Shown in pieces: positions 50,596 to 58,744 of a stretch of DNA of 64,000 bases. The stretch comes from Streptomyces noursei. Its GTDB lineage: Bacteria > Actinomycetota > Actinomycetes > Streptomycetales > Streptomycetaceae. The DNA lies in the NCBI RefSeq assembly GCF_016917755.1, contig NZ_CP070326.1:2232001-2296000 (forward strand). Reading direction: 5' to 3'. Both the position numbers and the translations under genes were made by a program. A model generated the notes under the pieces. That model was not told where the DNA came from. It did not search any database and worked only from the letters and a program-made list of their open reading frames with translations. Numbering within the stretch: position 1 is the first letter of the stretch; the number at the start of each line of letters is the position of its first letter.

Positions 50596-51261
50596 TCAGC
50601 GGGTGTGGTGGATAGCCGAGAGAGCGACGAGATCGCTATGGGCGACACCGGGGCTGGCATCGGCGGGCGGGGCGGGAATGAGGCGGTCGGCAGCAGGGTG
50701 GACGTGAGCGACGATGATGTGCTGGAGGTAGCGGAAGCCGGCGGTGCGGGCGCAGGCGATCAGCGAGCCGAGCGGGTCGGTGAGTCCTGCGCTGTCGTCC
50801 CGGCGCTGGCGGGTGGCCAGCAACAGCAGTCCGTCGGCAGGCAGGAGGCGGTGGGCGCGGTGGAAGAAGCCGGCCCAGCCCTCGTCCATGGCCCCCGGCA
50901 TCTCACCGACGGTCCCGGGGAGGCTTTCGGTGGGGGTGGGCAGAGCGCTGGGGTGGAGTTCGGCGAGCAGCATCGAGAGCCTGCTGGGGGTGCCGTCGGT
51001 GTAGGTGATGACGGGGGTGCGGGCGTCCATGCCCGGCTCGGCGTCCGGGATGGAGAGCTTCAGCAGAGGCGCGGGGGCCTGTCCGGGGCGGTGGGTGAAC
51101 TCGGTGCGGATCTTCTCGATCGCCCAGTGGGGCAGCACGGTGCCGGGGGCCGGGACCGGGTCGGGCTGGCCGGGGGCGGGGAGCCAGAGGGTGGTCGGCA
51201 GCGGGCGGGTGGTGTGGCGGCGGGAAGCGCTTTCGGGGGCGTGACGGTGGTTGGTGGACAT
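50596..51261 (-). CDS. Conjugative-element protein of methyltransferase-like fold, unknown
   Basis: The product has 221 residues from ATG 51261; the longer frame is poorly coding. It contains a second-half Rossmann-like pattern (AHRLLPADGLLLLATRQRRDD, LGSLIACARTAGFRYLQHIIVAHV), as in the C-terminal half of SPPY-type methyltransferases, but no SAM-binding glycine motif is visible. It lies 18 nt upstream of the methyltransferase gene and may be its regulatory or recognition partner. Confidence 0.6.
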   Translation of the reverse strand: MSTNHRHAPESASRRHTTRPLPTTLWLPAPGQPDPVPAPGTVLPHWAIEKIRTEFTHRPGQAPAPLLKLSIPDAEPGMDARTPVITYTDGTPSRLSMLLAELHPSALPTPTESLPGTVGEMPGAMDEGWAGFFHRAHRLLPADGLLLLATRQRRDDSAGLTDPLGSLIACARTAGFRYLQHIIVAHVHPAADRLIPAPPADASPGVAHSDLVALSAIHHTR

Positions 51262-51871
51262 CGGCGGGTGGCGCCCGGGACATGGGTTCCAAGCCGTCTG
51301 GTGCTGACATGAGTAATAGGGAAACGACGGCGCCAAATTGTCATCGCCGTTGGACGCGTTCGAACTCACCGGGCGGCCAGTGGCCCGATGTGGCAGCTGA
51401 GGCTCGCGCTGATCGGCGCGCCGACTTTGCCCAGCTCAGTGGCCAAGCGAGCCAGTACCGAGCCACCTGCGAGCCACCGCCGAGCCAGCCCTGAGGGCAT
51501 CGGTAGTCTCGGTAGATGTGGCCCAAAAATTCTTTTTGTTCGATTCCTGGGCGATGGGCCGCAGGGGTGACGCTGAGCGCTTGCGGCGCTCCGTGCCGTC
51601 GAAGTTGGATCACCTTCACTGAAGGTTGGTGACCGCCCGGTTCGTGCCCGAGTCAGGGCACGGTAGTGGCAACCAGGCCACGGTTGTTGGCAAGACTGTT
51701 GTGCTCGCTCTGGTTGCGTCGGCCTCGGGCCGCTCCATGAGCTTGTCCGAGGATCTCGGATCGCGTTAGGGGCCCGTGAAGATCCATGCCCTGCGCATCG
51801 AACCTGTGATGCCTGTCTGCCTACGCTCCTGGGTGAAGCGATCACACACGACGTCACCATGGGGGACTGCG
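51262..51871. other. Intergenic region containing repeat copy 1
   Basis: 610 bp between divergent genes. It holds the 92-bp repeat at 51469..51560 and the probable promoter of the WXG100 gene pair. No other feature was recognised. Confidence 0.45.
51469..51560. repeat. 92-bp imperfect direct repeat, copy 1
   Basis: The ends are nearly identical to 53992..54083: it opens gcgagccacc and cgagccag, and closes aaaattctttttgttcgatt and gggcgatgggcc. The 30-bp middle differs. The gttcgattc block resembles the T-arm of a tRNA. The two copies bracket the WXG100 cassette at equal length. Confidence 0.7.
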
Positions 51872-52186
51872 TTGGCGCATGAGCATTTTTCGATCCATCC
51901 CGAGCCGGTCACGGCTCTCGGCAAGGATTTCACTGCCTCCGCCGACCACCTCGATAACCGCATCAGTGCTTTCGCCTCTCGCGCGGAAAACGTGAACGAC
52001 GCCTTCGGCGTGATGTCCGAGTCCACCGAGACCCTGTCCCAGTACGTGGAGATGGCCCGCCACACCGTGACCAGCCTGCAGCAGTTACGTGCCGGGCTGC
52101 AGCACTACGCCGAGGGCCTGCAGCGCACCGTCGCCACGTACCAGGCGTCCGATGCCGCGCAGGCGCAGCAGTTCGGGGGGAAGTGA
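51872..52186 (+). CDS. WXG100-like small secreted protein
   Basis: The product has 104 residues from TTG 51872 with GGGGGA 5-6 nt upstream; the frame upstream looks non-coding. It is a helical-hairpin protein (HFSIHPEPVTALGKDFTASA, LDNRISAFASRAENVNDAFG, SLQQLRAGLQHYAEGLQRTV) typical of EspC/WXG100-type partners. Such proteins form heterodimers that target type VII secretion. It is followed directly by a larger WXG-domain protein. Confidence 0.75.
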   Translation: MAHEHFSIHPEPVTALGKDFTASADHLDNRISAFASRAENVNDAFGVMSESTETLSQYVEMARHTVTSLQQLRAGLQHYAEGLQRTVATYQASDAAQAQQFGGK

Positions 52187-52187
52187 C

Positions 52188-53294
52188 GTGGCCGGTCAGC
52201 AGCAGGAGCAGCAGCCGCAGATCGAGAAGAGCTTCGACCTGTTCAACCCTGGCGGGGACCCGTCGGTGCTGCGGGCGTGCGCTGAGGCGTGGCGGGGCAT
52301 GGCCCACGATCTGAAGAGCACCATCGAGACCCAGGATCACGAGGTCGCCCGGCTCGGCGACAACTGGACCGGTGCCGCCGCCGACGCCTTCCACGCTCAC
52401 TGGAACCACACCAAGGGCCAGGTGGAGAAGGCACTGCCGCACTTCGAGACCGTCGCCCAGCAGCTGGAACACACCGCGGATGCCATCAAGAAGGCCAACG
52501 ACGAGGTCCACCGGGTGGCCGAGGAGATCGCCGCGACGGTGGCGATCGGGATCGGCCTGACGGTGCTGACCGGCGGTTTCTCCGACGCCATCGCGGCCGG
52601 CGCGGCCGCTGCGGAAGTCGCCGAGGCAGCGGGCGAAGTCACCCGACTCGGGCAACTCCTGATCCGCGTCGCCGAAGTGATGGAGAAGATCAGAACGGCG
52701 ATGAACAGTAACAAGTTGCTCAAGTTCGGCTTCGAATTCGGCAAGGCCATGGACGCCAACTTCATCGGCAATGTCGGTGGGCAGTTGGTCACCGGGCAGG
52801 ACATCGACTGGGGTCAGGACTTGCAGGACGCTGCCGTGGCCGGGCTGGGAGGCACGGCCATCTCGGAAGGCGCCGGCGCCCTTGGGCGGGGCGTTACCAA
52901 GTGGGCGCAAAACTCCGGGGAGCACGCTGCCGAAAAGGCGTGGGGCCCAGGGGCGGCCCTGGGCAGAGGGCTCGGCGGCGAGAATCTGCCCGGCAGGATG
53001 GTCGTGGAAGGCGTGGGCTCCGCAGGCGGGCAAGCAGCTGCGGACGGCGTGGACATGTGGGAAGGGCAGAAAAAGGACTTCTGGCGGGACGTCGGCTTCA
53101 GCGGAGCAGCCGGAGCTGCCGGCGGTGCCGCGAACCATGCAGGGGACAAGATCAACAACGGCGGTGGCGGTCACCGCGCGACCAGCCGCGAGAAGATGCC
53201 CGCCTGGCAGCAGGTCCCCACGGACGGCGTCATCTACGGCATCGGCAACGCCGCCAACGCCGAGTTGCCGCAGGAAAAAGAACAAGAAGACTGA
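52188..53294 (+). CDS. WXG100-domain type VII effector-like protein
   Basis: The product has 368 residues; GTG 52188 starts one base after the previous stop. Residues ~20..110 form the WXG100 helical hairpin with NWTGAAADAFHAHWNHTKGQ (W-x-G variant W-T-G). A hydrophobic, Ala/Gly-rich region follows (ATVAIGIGLTVLTGGFSDAI), then a long Gly-rich tail without recognised toxin motif (GQQVTGQDIDWGQDLQD-like segment, ending YGIGNAANAELPQEKEQ). It resembles LXG/WXG carrier proteins whose toxic tip is absent or unknown. Coupled to the small WXG partner upstream and to a gene 2 nt downstream. Confidence 0.75.
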   Translation: MAGQQQEQQPQIEKSFDLFNPGGDPSVLRACAEAWRGMAHDLKSTIETQDHEVARLGDNWTGAAADAFHAHWNHTKGQVEKALPHFETVAQQLEHTADAIKKANDEVHRVAEEIAATVAIGIGLTVLTGGFSDAIAAGAAAAEVAEAAGEVTRLGQLLIRVAEVMEKIRTAMNSNKLLKFGFEFGKAMDANFIGNVGGQLVTGQDIDWGQDLQDAAVAGLGGTAISEGAGALGRGVTKWAQNSGEHAAEKAWGPGAALGRGLGGENLPGRMVVEGVGSAGGQAAADGVDMWEGQKKDFWRDVGFSGAAGAAGGAANHAGDKINNGGGGHRATSREKMPAWQQVPTDGVIYGIGNAANAELPQEKEQED

Positions 53295-53296
53295 CC

Positions 53297-53902
53297 GTGT
53301 TCGAGGTTCGCAGGAGCATCAACCGTTTCCGGGACGACCCGGCCTGGACCTACCGCAAGAAAGACCGCGACTACCTCAACACGTTCAACCATGACGGCTA
53401 CCCCTTCAGCCTCGGCCCGGACGGCCTTTCTCTTCGCCATCTGCTGCAGGGCGGCCTCCTGGGCCGGGAGGTGAGCATGTTCCACCTCCGGGCGCTGAAG
53501 CGCAGTGGTCGGGCCCATGTCGCGTGGCCCTACTCCGTGGCCGTGCTCCCCTTGCCCCGCGCACTCCCGGCCACCGCCTTTACCAGCAGGCGGCTGATGC
53601 TGTCCGGGCGGGAAAAGCTTCCCGCGCTGCCGCGCACTCCCGGCCGGTTCCGGGACCTGACGGAGATCGGCACCCACCTGGTGCACTGCCACTCAGCGGA
53701 CGTCGACTTCGCGGCACTTATCAACACGTACGCCCTGGAGCGGCTCATGCACAAAGCCCAGCTCGGTTGGCGCATCGAGGGGAGCCGCATGATCGGGTGG
53801 ACGGACGGGTTCAAGACCTACGAGGACCTTCTGTCCCTCGCCGAAACCGTTGGGTCCATCATCGACGGCTTCCCCGAACATGCGTGGCGCTGGAGGGAGT
53901 AG
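53297..53902 (+). CDS. Unknown protein coupled to the WXG effector
   Basis: The product has 201 residues from GTG 53297, 2 nt after the previous stop. It looks like a compact cytoplasmic protein (SINRFRDDPAWTYRKKDRDYL, ALINTYALERLMHKAQLGWR, MIGWTDGFKTYEDLLSLAET). It has no export signal. Position suggests immunity or chaperone for the WXG protein, but no known immunity fold is recognised. Confidence 0.65.
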   Translation: MFEVRRSINRFRDDPAWTYRKKDRDYLNTFNHDGYPFSLGPDGLSLRHLLQGGLLGREVSMFHLRALKRSGRAHVAWPYSVAVLPLPRALPATAFTSRRLMLSGREKLPALPRTPGRFRDLTEIGTHLVHCHSADVDFAALINTYALERLMHKAQLGWRIEGSRMIGWTDGFKTYEDLLSLAETVGSIIDGFPEHAWRWRE

Positions 53903-54251
53903 CGGAAATCCCGCACGGGTAGCGGCCCAGAGAAGACGAGCGGAGCACGTACCGCACAGCCGCTCGCGCTTTACTGCCACATGAGCAAGTGGCGAGCCAC
54001 CATCGAGCCAGTCCTGGCCGAGGCGGTGGCCTCCACAAGCACGGCCAGAAAATTCTTTGTGTTCGATTCTCGGGCGATGGGCCACAGCGGTGGTGCTGGT
54101 CGTGTGGGGTGGGCCGGCGCCGAGCCATCGCACATACCGAACCAGTGGTACGGCGGTCGCCCGGCGTTGGCCCGCGGGTGGACCGTGGGTGGCGCGGAGG
54201 GGTGAAAGGGCTTGCGGCGACAGTGATCGCCACTCCCGCAAGGAGCTGCAC
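53903..54251. other. Intergenic region containing repeat copy 2
   Basis: 349 bp holding the 92-bp repeat at 53992..54083 and, at its end, AAGGAG before ATG 54252. No gene is supported; minus-strand frames in both repeat copies give similar peptides only because the DNA is repeated. Confidence 0.45.
53992..54083. repeat. 92-bp imperfect direct repeat, copy 2
   Basis: It matches 51469..51560 at both ends with the same length. Its middle can fold (gaggc/gcctc stem inside tggcc/ggcca). Conserved ends with a variable, foldable middle suggest a structured RNA leader or an attachment-type site. Confidence 0.7.
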
Positions 54252-55079
54252 ATGCACCCCCACCGCACCTCCCGCCCCGCAGCACGGCGCACCGCCTGTA
54301 CGCGTTCAGCGGGCCGCTCGCCTCTCCAGGCACTGGAGGAGTCCTTCCTCGCACTCGCCATCGCGGACCAACCGCTCGCTCTCCCTGCTCATCTGGTGTG
54401 TGAGGAGCCGGAGCAGCCGATGCTGTCCATCGACCAGGTCCGCTCCCGCCTTGCCCACGCCGCCACTTCACCTGAGCTGCGTCAGCAGACCTGGCGTGAA
54501 GTGGCGCGCCGCGCTCGGCGCCTGGGCGATCCCTGGGACATCGTGACGGTGGGGATGACGGTTCCGGTGCTGCGCCGGATGCTGGCCCGCTTGGCCTGCC
54601 CCGCTCACCTGGAGCGGGCCGAGGTCGAGCAGGAGGCCCTGGCTGCCATCACCTGTGCCTTGTCCACCGTGGATGTGGATGCCGCGGACGTTGCCCGGGA
54701 GCTGTTCGCAGCGGCCGACCGGGCGGCGAACCGGCTGGTCTACGCCGCACGGCGACGCGTCGAGCAGGAGACGGGGCACCAAGCTGTTCACCTCGGCCGT
54801 CTCACCCGGTCGACGGCGCAGGCCGCCTGTCAAGCCACCTCCCTGGAGGTTGGCAGCGGTGAGGCGAGAAACGAGTACGCGGTCTTGGCGCGTGCGGTCA
54901 GCGCCGGTGCTGTGAGTGTCGCGGAGGCTCAGTTGATCGCCCGTACGCGGCTGGACGGTGAGCCGATGCAGCGCCTGGCGGACGAGCGGGGAGTGAGCGT
55001 ACGTCAGCTCTACCGCCACCGCGCCGCTGCCGAACAACACCTGGCTGCCTACCTGCGCCACCAGATGCGTGACCAGTAA
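54252..55079 (+). CDS. HTH-ended regulatory-type protein of the conjugative element
   Basis: The product has 275 residues from ATG 54252 (AAGGAG 7 nt upstream). It is helical throughout (RQQTWREVARRARRLGDPWD, LERAEVEQEALAAITCALSTVD). It ends with a sigma-4-like helix-turn-helix (LDGEPMQRLADERGVSVRQLYRHRAAAEQHL). It stands at the head of the T4SS operon and may control it. No named family is recognised. Confidence 0.7.
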   Translation: MHPHRTSRPAARRTACTRSAGRSPLQALEESFLALAIADQPLALPAHLVCEEPEQPMLSIDQVRSRLAHAATSPELRQQTWREVARRARRLGDPWDIVTVGMTVPVLRRMLARLACPAHLERAEVEQEALAAITCALSTVDVDAADVARELFAAADRAANRLVYAARRRVEQETGHQAVHLGRLTRSTAQAACQATSLEVGSGEARNEYAVLARAVSAGAVSVAEAQLIARTRLDGEPMQRLADERGVSVRQLYRHRAAAEQHLAAYLRHQMRDQ

Positions 55080-55431
55080 CCCGCGTGCATTCGAGGGACT
55101 TTCCGGCTGGGAATGTCATTTCCCGGGGTCGTAAATCCCTATTACCAGTGAACGTCGCGATCGGATGCGCACCACGCACCCGTCGATGACGGTCCCCGGC
55201 GCAGTCTTCCTTATCGAGGCTGCTGCCAGGTCGTTGCCGTGTGGGGTGAACGCACCGTCTCGTGCTGACACCCGAGCCCCCTGCTCCCACCGCCTCAAGG
55301 AGGACGGCCCCGGGACAGGTTCCGTGTTCACCCCACACCGCACGAACCCCTGTGATGCGCCTGGTCGCGTCGCACTTCGTCGATCCGCTTCTTTCCCGTG
55401 CCGTGCTGTGTCTGCTGGAGGTGCGTCCGTC
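55080..55431. other. Intergenic region with a long-range inverted repeat
   Basis: 352 bp upstream of the T4SS genes. Bases 55239..55251 (gtgtggggtgaac) are the exact complement of 55326..55338, separated by 74 nt. This could form a leader hairpin or an operator pair controlling the conjugation operon. Confidence 0.5.
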
Positions 55432-55812
55432 ATGCTCGCAAGATTTCGTCGGTCGTACCGGCGGCTGAGCCGCCCGAGGAGCCGCTGGGTGACCCGGTTC
55501 GCCTTCGTCACTGCGGGCGCTGCGCTGGTGCTGTTGGCGAACTCGCCCCGTGTCTGGGCGGTCGCGGACATTCCCACCGTGATCAAGAATCTGCGGAACT
55601 GGGTCGTCGGCATACTGTCGGGGCTCGCCACGCTGTTTCTGACCTTCGGTGGCCTGCGGTATCTGATGGCCGGGGGCGATCCGGGGGAAGTCGAGTCCGC
55701 GAAGCGGGCCTTGAAGGCCGCGGCTATCGGGTACGGGCTGGCTGTCCTGGCGCCTGCCCTGGTCACCGTGTTGCAGCACATCGTCGGCGTCAGCGGCGGT
55801 GACGGGAAGTGA
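55432..55812 (+). CDS. VirB2/TrbC-like pilin subunit
   Basis: The product has 126 residues from ATG 55432. A basic start is followed by an export or membrane helix (WVTRFAFVTAGAALVLLANS), then two further helices (LRNWVVGILSGLATLFLTFGGLRYL and AIGYGLAVLAPALVTVLQHIV). This three-helix, small-protein layout with AGGDPGEVESAKRAL in the loop fits VirB2-like T4SS pilins. The stop overlaps the next start (GTGA). Confidence 0.75.
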   Translation: MLARFRRSYRRLSRPRSRWVTRFAFVTAGAALVLLANSPRVWAVADIPTVIKNLRNWVVGILSGLATLFLTFGGLRYLMAGGDPGEVESAKRALKAAAIGYGLAVLAPALVTVLQHIVGVSGGDGK

Positions 55813-57788
55813 GCCGTGCCAAGAGGCTCGCACGGGTCGTGCCCGCTCTCTGCATCTTGGCCGTGCTCATTCCCGTAGCGCTGTCCGCGCAGAACGCCGC
55901 ACCGAGAACGGCTTACGCAGCGGCTTCTGCTCGAGCGTCCGCAGTTCCGGAGCCGCCGCAGCCCGAGCCTCAGCCCGCACCCCGCCCTACCGCGGCCGCT
56001 CCGAAGCCGCCTTCCGCCTCACCGAAACCTGACCCCGTGCCCGGGCCGACGCCCGCACGGGGCCGTCCGTCTCCGAAGCCTTCACAGCCCTCGCGGCCGT
56101 CGTCCCCGGAGCCGAAGCCGGGTCCTACGCCTTCGGCGTGCGAGGCCGAGGGGCGTGAGTGCGTCAAGGACACCTCCTCGGGCTGGGACGTGCTCCCCGA
56201 CTTCCCCGCGATGATCGTGAACGCGATCACCTCGTTCCTCGGCACGCTGATCGAGCAGGTCATGAAACCGCTCCGCGAGTTTCTGGCCGACACCCTGCTG
56301 GCGACCCCCGACGTCACCCAGCACGCCGACGTCAAACGGCTGTGGAAAGCCACGCTGGAGATCACGGTCGGGATCTACGTGCTGTTCGTGACCGCCGGCG
56401 GCATCACCGTCATGGGCCACGAAACCGTCCAGACCCGCTACGCCCTCAAACAGATCCTCCCGCGGCTGCTGTTGGGGATGATCGCGGCGGCCAGCTCGCT
56501 GACCGTGATGCGCAAGGCGATGAGTCTGTCCAACGCCCTCGCCCACGCCATCATGACCACCGATCTGTCGGACGCCGGGCAGGGCATGGTCGAACGCGTC
56601 CTGCCCTTCACCCTCTTCAAGGTGGCCGGGCTGAAGCTGTATCTGCTGCTGTTGGCGATCATGATAATCGCGCTGGTGCTGGCGGTGATGATCGGCTTCA
56701 TGGTGCGGGTCGCGGTGCTGGCCCTGGTGGCCGTCTGCGGACCCCTCGCCTTGGCCTGTCACGCCCACCCGCTGACCGATCCGATCGCGCGACTGTGGTG
56801 GCGGGCGCTGGCCGGATGCCTGGTCATCCAGGTCGCGCAGTCGATCACGTTCATTCTCGCCCTCAGGCTGTTCTTCGCTCCGGGCGCCTCAACACTGGGC
56901 ATCCCGAAAGCCGACCAGCTGGGCACGTTGCTCGCCGGACTCGGACTGTTCTGGGTGCTGTTCAAGATCCCCGGCTGGACCATGCAAGTCATCCTGCGCG
57001 GCACCCCCGCCCACAGCCCCCATACGCCTTCTGCCGTGCGGATGCTCAAGCACCTGGCGCTATACCGGCTCATGGACCACTACGTGCCCGGCATGAGCCT
57101 GCTGCGGCGCCGTCCCGGTGGAGGCGGCGCAGCGGGACTCGGCCCAGGTCCTGGAGGGCCGTTGGGTGGAGGGGGACGTCCTGGTTCAGGCGGGGGCGGT
57201 GGTGGCGGGCGGCCATCTGCACCAGGGCCGGGGAGTAGAGGAGGCGGGCGGCGGCGAACGTTGCATTCCCGCGGTGGTTCCTCCTCGGGACATTCCCACG
57301 CTGGATCCACCGCCCCCGACGGCCGGTCGGCACCGGCACCGCCAGCCCCGACATCAAGCGCAACGCGTCCGGCGACGGCCGTCGCCAACGCGTCCTCGCG
57401 GACTCCCGCAGGTACTGCTTCCGGCGTCCCGGCTGCTCGACGTCCCGGCCCGCGCTCTGCCCCTCTCAGCCGTACACCGACAGGTCCCCGTTCCGTACTT
57501 CGCCCCAGCCAGACCCGTCGGATCCGGCAACTCGCCCTCCCTGTCACCACCGAGCGCATCCCGGCCCGGGCGACCCGGCCCACGCAGATGTCGCTGCCGA
57601 TCCGTGCCGAACGCACAACCACGCCTACGCCCAACTCCCCCACCCAGCGGGCCGCCCGACCGCTCGCCTTCCCCTCGGCAGCACCGCAGTCACGGCCGCT
57701 GCCCCTACGCACTCCCACCGCGCAAGTACGCCCACGGCCGCCGCGCCCCCTGCAGCTGCGGCTGCCCCTCGAACCACCCCGGAGGTAG
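55809..57788 (+). CDS. VirB6/TrbL-like T4SS membrane channel protein
   Basis: The product has 659 residues from the GTG overlapping the pilin stop. An export helix (VVPALCILAVLIPVALS) precedes a Pro-rich external segment (residues ~45..115). The core has six or more spans (TLEITVGIYVLFVTAGGITVMG, LLLGMIAAASSLTVMRKAMS, LLLLAIMIIALVLAVMIGFMVRVAVLALVAVCGPLALAC region). The long C-terminal tail is Gly/Pro/Arg-rich. It belongs to the polytopic inner-membrane component of a conjugation T4SS. Confidence 0.8.
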   Translation: MSRAKRLARVVPALCILAVLIPVALSAQNAAPRTAYAAASARASAVPEPPQPEPQPAPRPTAAAPKPPSASPKPDPVPGPTPARGRPSPKPSQPSRPSSPEPKPGPTPSACEAEGRECVKDTSSGWDVLPDFPAMIVNAITSFLGTLIEQVMKPLREFLADTLLATPDVTQHADVKRLWKATLEITVGIYVLFVTAGGITVMGHETVQTRYALKQILPRLLLGMIAAASSLTVMRKAMSLSNALAHAIMTTDLSDAGQGMVERVLPFTLFKVAGLKLYLLLLAIMIIALVLAVMIGFMVRVAVLALVAVCGPLALACHAHPLTDPIARLWWRALAGCLVIQVAQSITFILALRLFFAPGASTLGIPKADQLGTLLAGLGLFWVLFKIPGWTMQVILRGTPAHSPHTPSAVRMLKHLALYRLMDHYVPGMSLLRRRPGGGGAAGLGPGPGGPLGGGGRPGSGGGGGGGRPSAPGPGSRGGGRRRTLHSRGGSSSGHSHAGSTAPDGRSAPAPPAPTSSATRPATAVANASSRTPAGTASGVPAARRPGPRSAPLSRTPTGPRSVLRPSQTRRIRQLALPVTTERIPARATRPTQMSLPIRAERTTTPTPNSPTQRAARPLAFPSAAPQSRPLPLRTPTAQVRPRPPRPLQLRLPLEPPRR

Positions 57789-57793
57789 ATCCC

Positions 57794-58744
57794 ATGGCAG
57801 CACCAGACGACCCAACCGACACCACATACGCCACACGTATCCCTGCAGATATCTCCCGCCCCGACCGCCTCCTGGGCCCCTTCACCGCCCGACAGACCGC
57901 CGTCCTCGCCACCGCAGCCGCCGTGCTGTACGGCGGCTGGTGGGCAACACGCGCCTTCATGGCACCGCTCGCCTACGCGGCCCTGGCCGCCCCCATTGCC
58001 GGAGCCGTGGCAGCGCTCGCCCTCGGCCACCGGGAAGGCATCGGCCTGGACCGATTCCTGCTCGCCGCGCTCACCCACACACGCACGCCCAAGCGCCGAG
58101 TACACGCCCCCGAAGGCGTTCCCCCACTGCCCGCCATCGTGCCCAACCGCTGGGCCAAGGCCGCAGGTCCACCCCCGGCCGCCATGCACATGCCCTACGG
58201 CGGCATCGCCTCGGAAGGGGTGCTCGACCTGGGCAATGCGGGGAGCGCTGCCATGGCGAGGTGTTCCACGGTCAACTTCGAGCTGCGCTCGGTGGCCGAA
58301 CAACAAGGGCTGACCGCCGCGTTCGCCCGCTGGCTCAACTCCCTCACCGGACCGACCCAGTTGCTGGTGCGCTCTCACCACGTCGAACTCACCCCGCTGG
58401 CCGACGCCTTGCACCACGGGGCCGCCGCCCTGCCGCACCCGGCACTGGAAGCAGCCGCCCACGCCCACGCCGACTTCCTTACCGACCTCGCCGCAAGCGG
58501 CAACCTCATCGGCCGACAGCTCCTGCTCGTCGCCCGCGAAGAAGCCCCCGCCTCCAGCGTGACGCGGAATGCGAGCGCGGGGCGGGTACTCCAGCGCCTC
58601 GACGAGGCCGCCCGCGCCCTGGCACCGGCCGAGATCACCGTCACGCCCCAGGACGGCCCACACAGCACCCGCCTGGTGCACGCGGCCTGCAACCCCGACA
58701 CACCCACCCCGCACAGGACCGCATCGGAAGGTGACCTCACGTGA
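57794..58744 (+). CDS. PrgI/VirB3-like T4SS protein
   Basis: The product has 316 residues. The first 110 residues are the PrgI-type module: ATRIPADISRPDRLLGPFTAR, then spans QTAVLATAAAVLYGGWW and LAAPIAGAVAALALGHREGI, followed by RVHAPEGVPPLPAIVP. The second part is a soluble domain (VLDLGNAGSAAMARCSTVNFE, VRSHHVELTPLADAL). In Gram-positive T4SS it works with the VirB4 ATPase, whose gene overlaps its stop by 4 nt. Confidence 0.85.
   Translation: MAAPDDPTDTTYATRIPADISRPDRLLGPFTARQTAVLATAAAVLYGGWWATRAFMAPLAYAALAAPIAGAVAALALGHREGIGLDRFLLAALTHTRTPKRRVHAPEGVPPLPAIVPNRWAKAAGPPPAAMHMPYGGIASEGVLDLGNAGSAAMARCSTVNFELRSVAEQQGLTAAFARWLNSLTGPTQLLVRSHHVELTPLADALHHGAAALPHPALEAAAHAHADFLTDLAASGNLIGRQLLLVAREEAPASSVTRNASAGRVLQRLDEAARALAPAEITVTPQDGPHSTRLVHAACNPDTPTPHRTASEGDLT

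Noticed and set aside
51525..51565. tRNA or tRNA fragment (gttcgattc T-arm-like block)
   Set aside because: No acceptor, D-arm or anticodon arm can be built around either copy.
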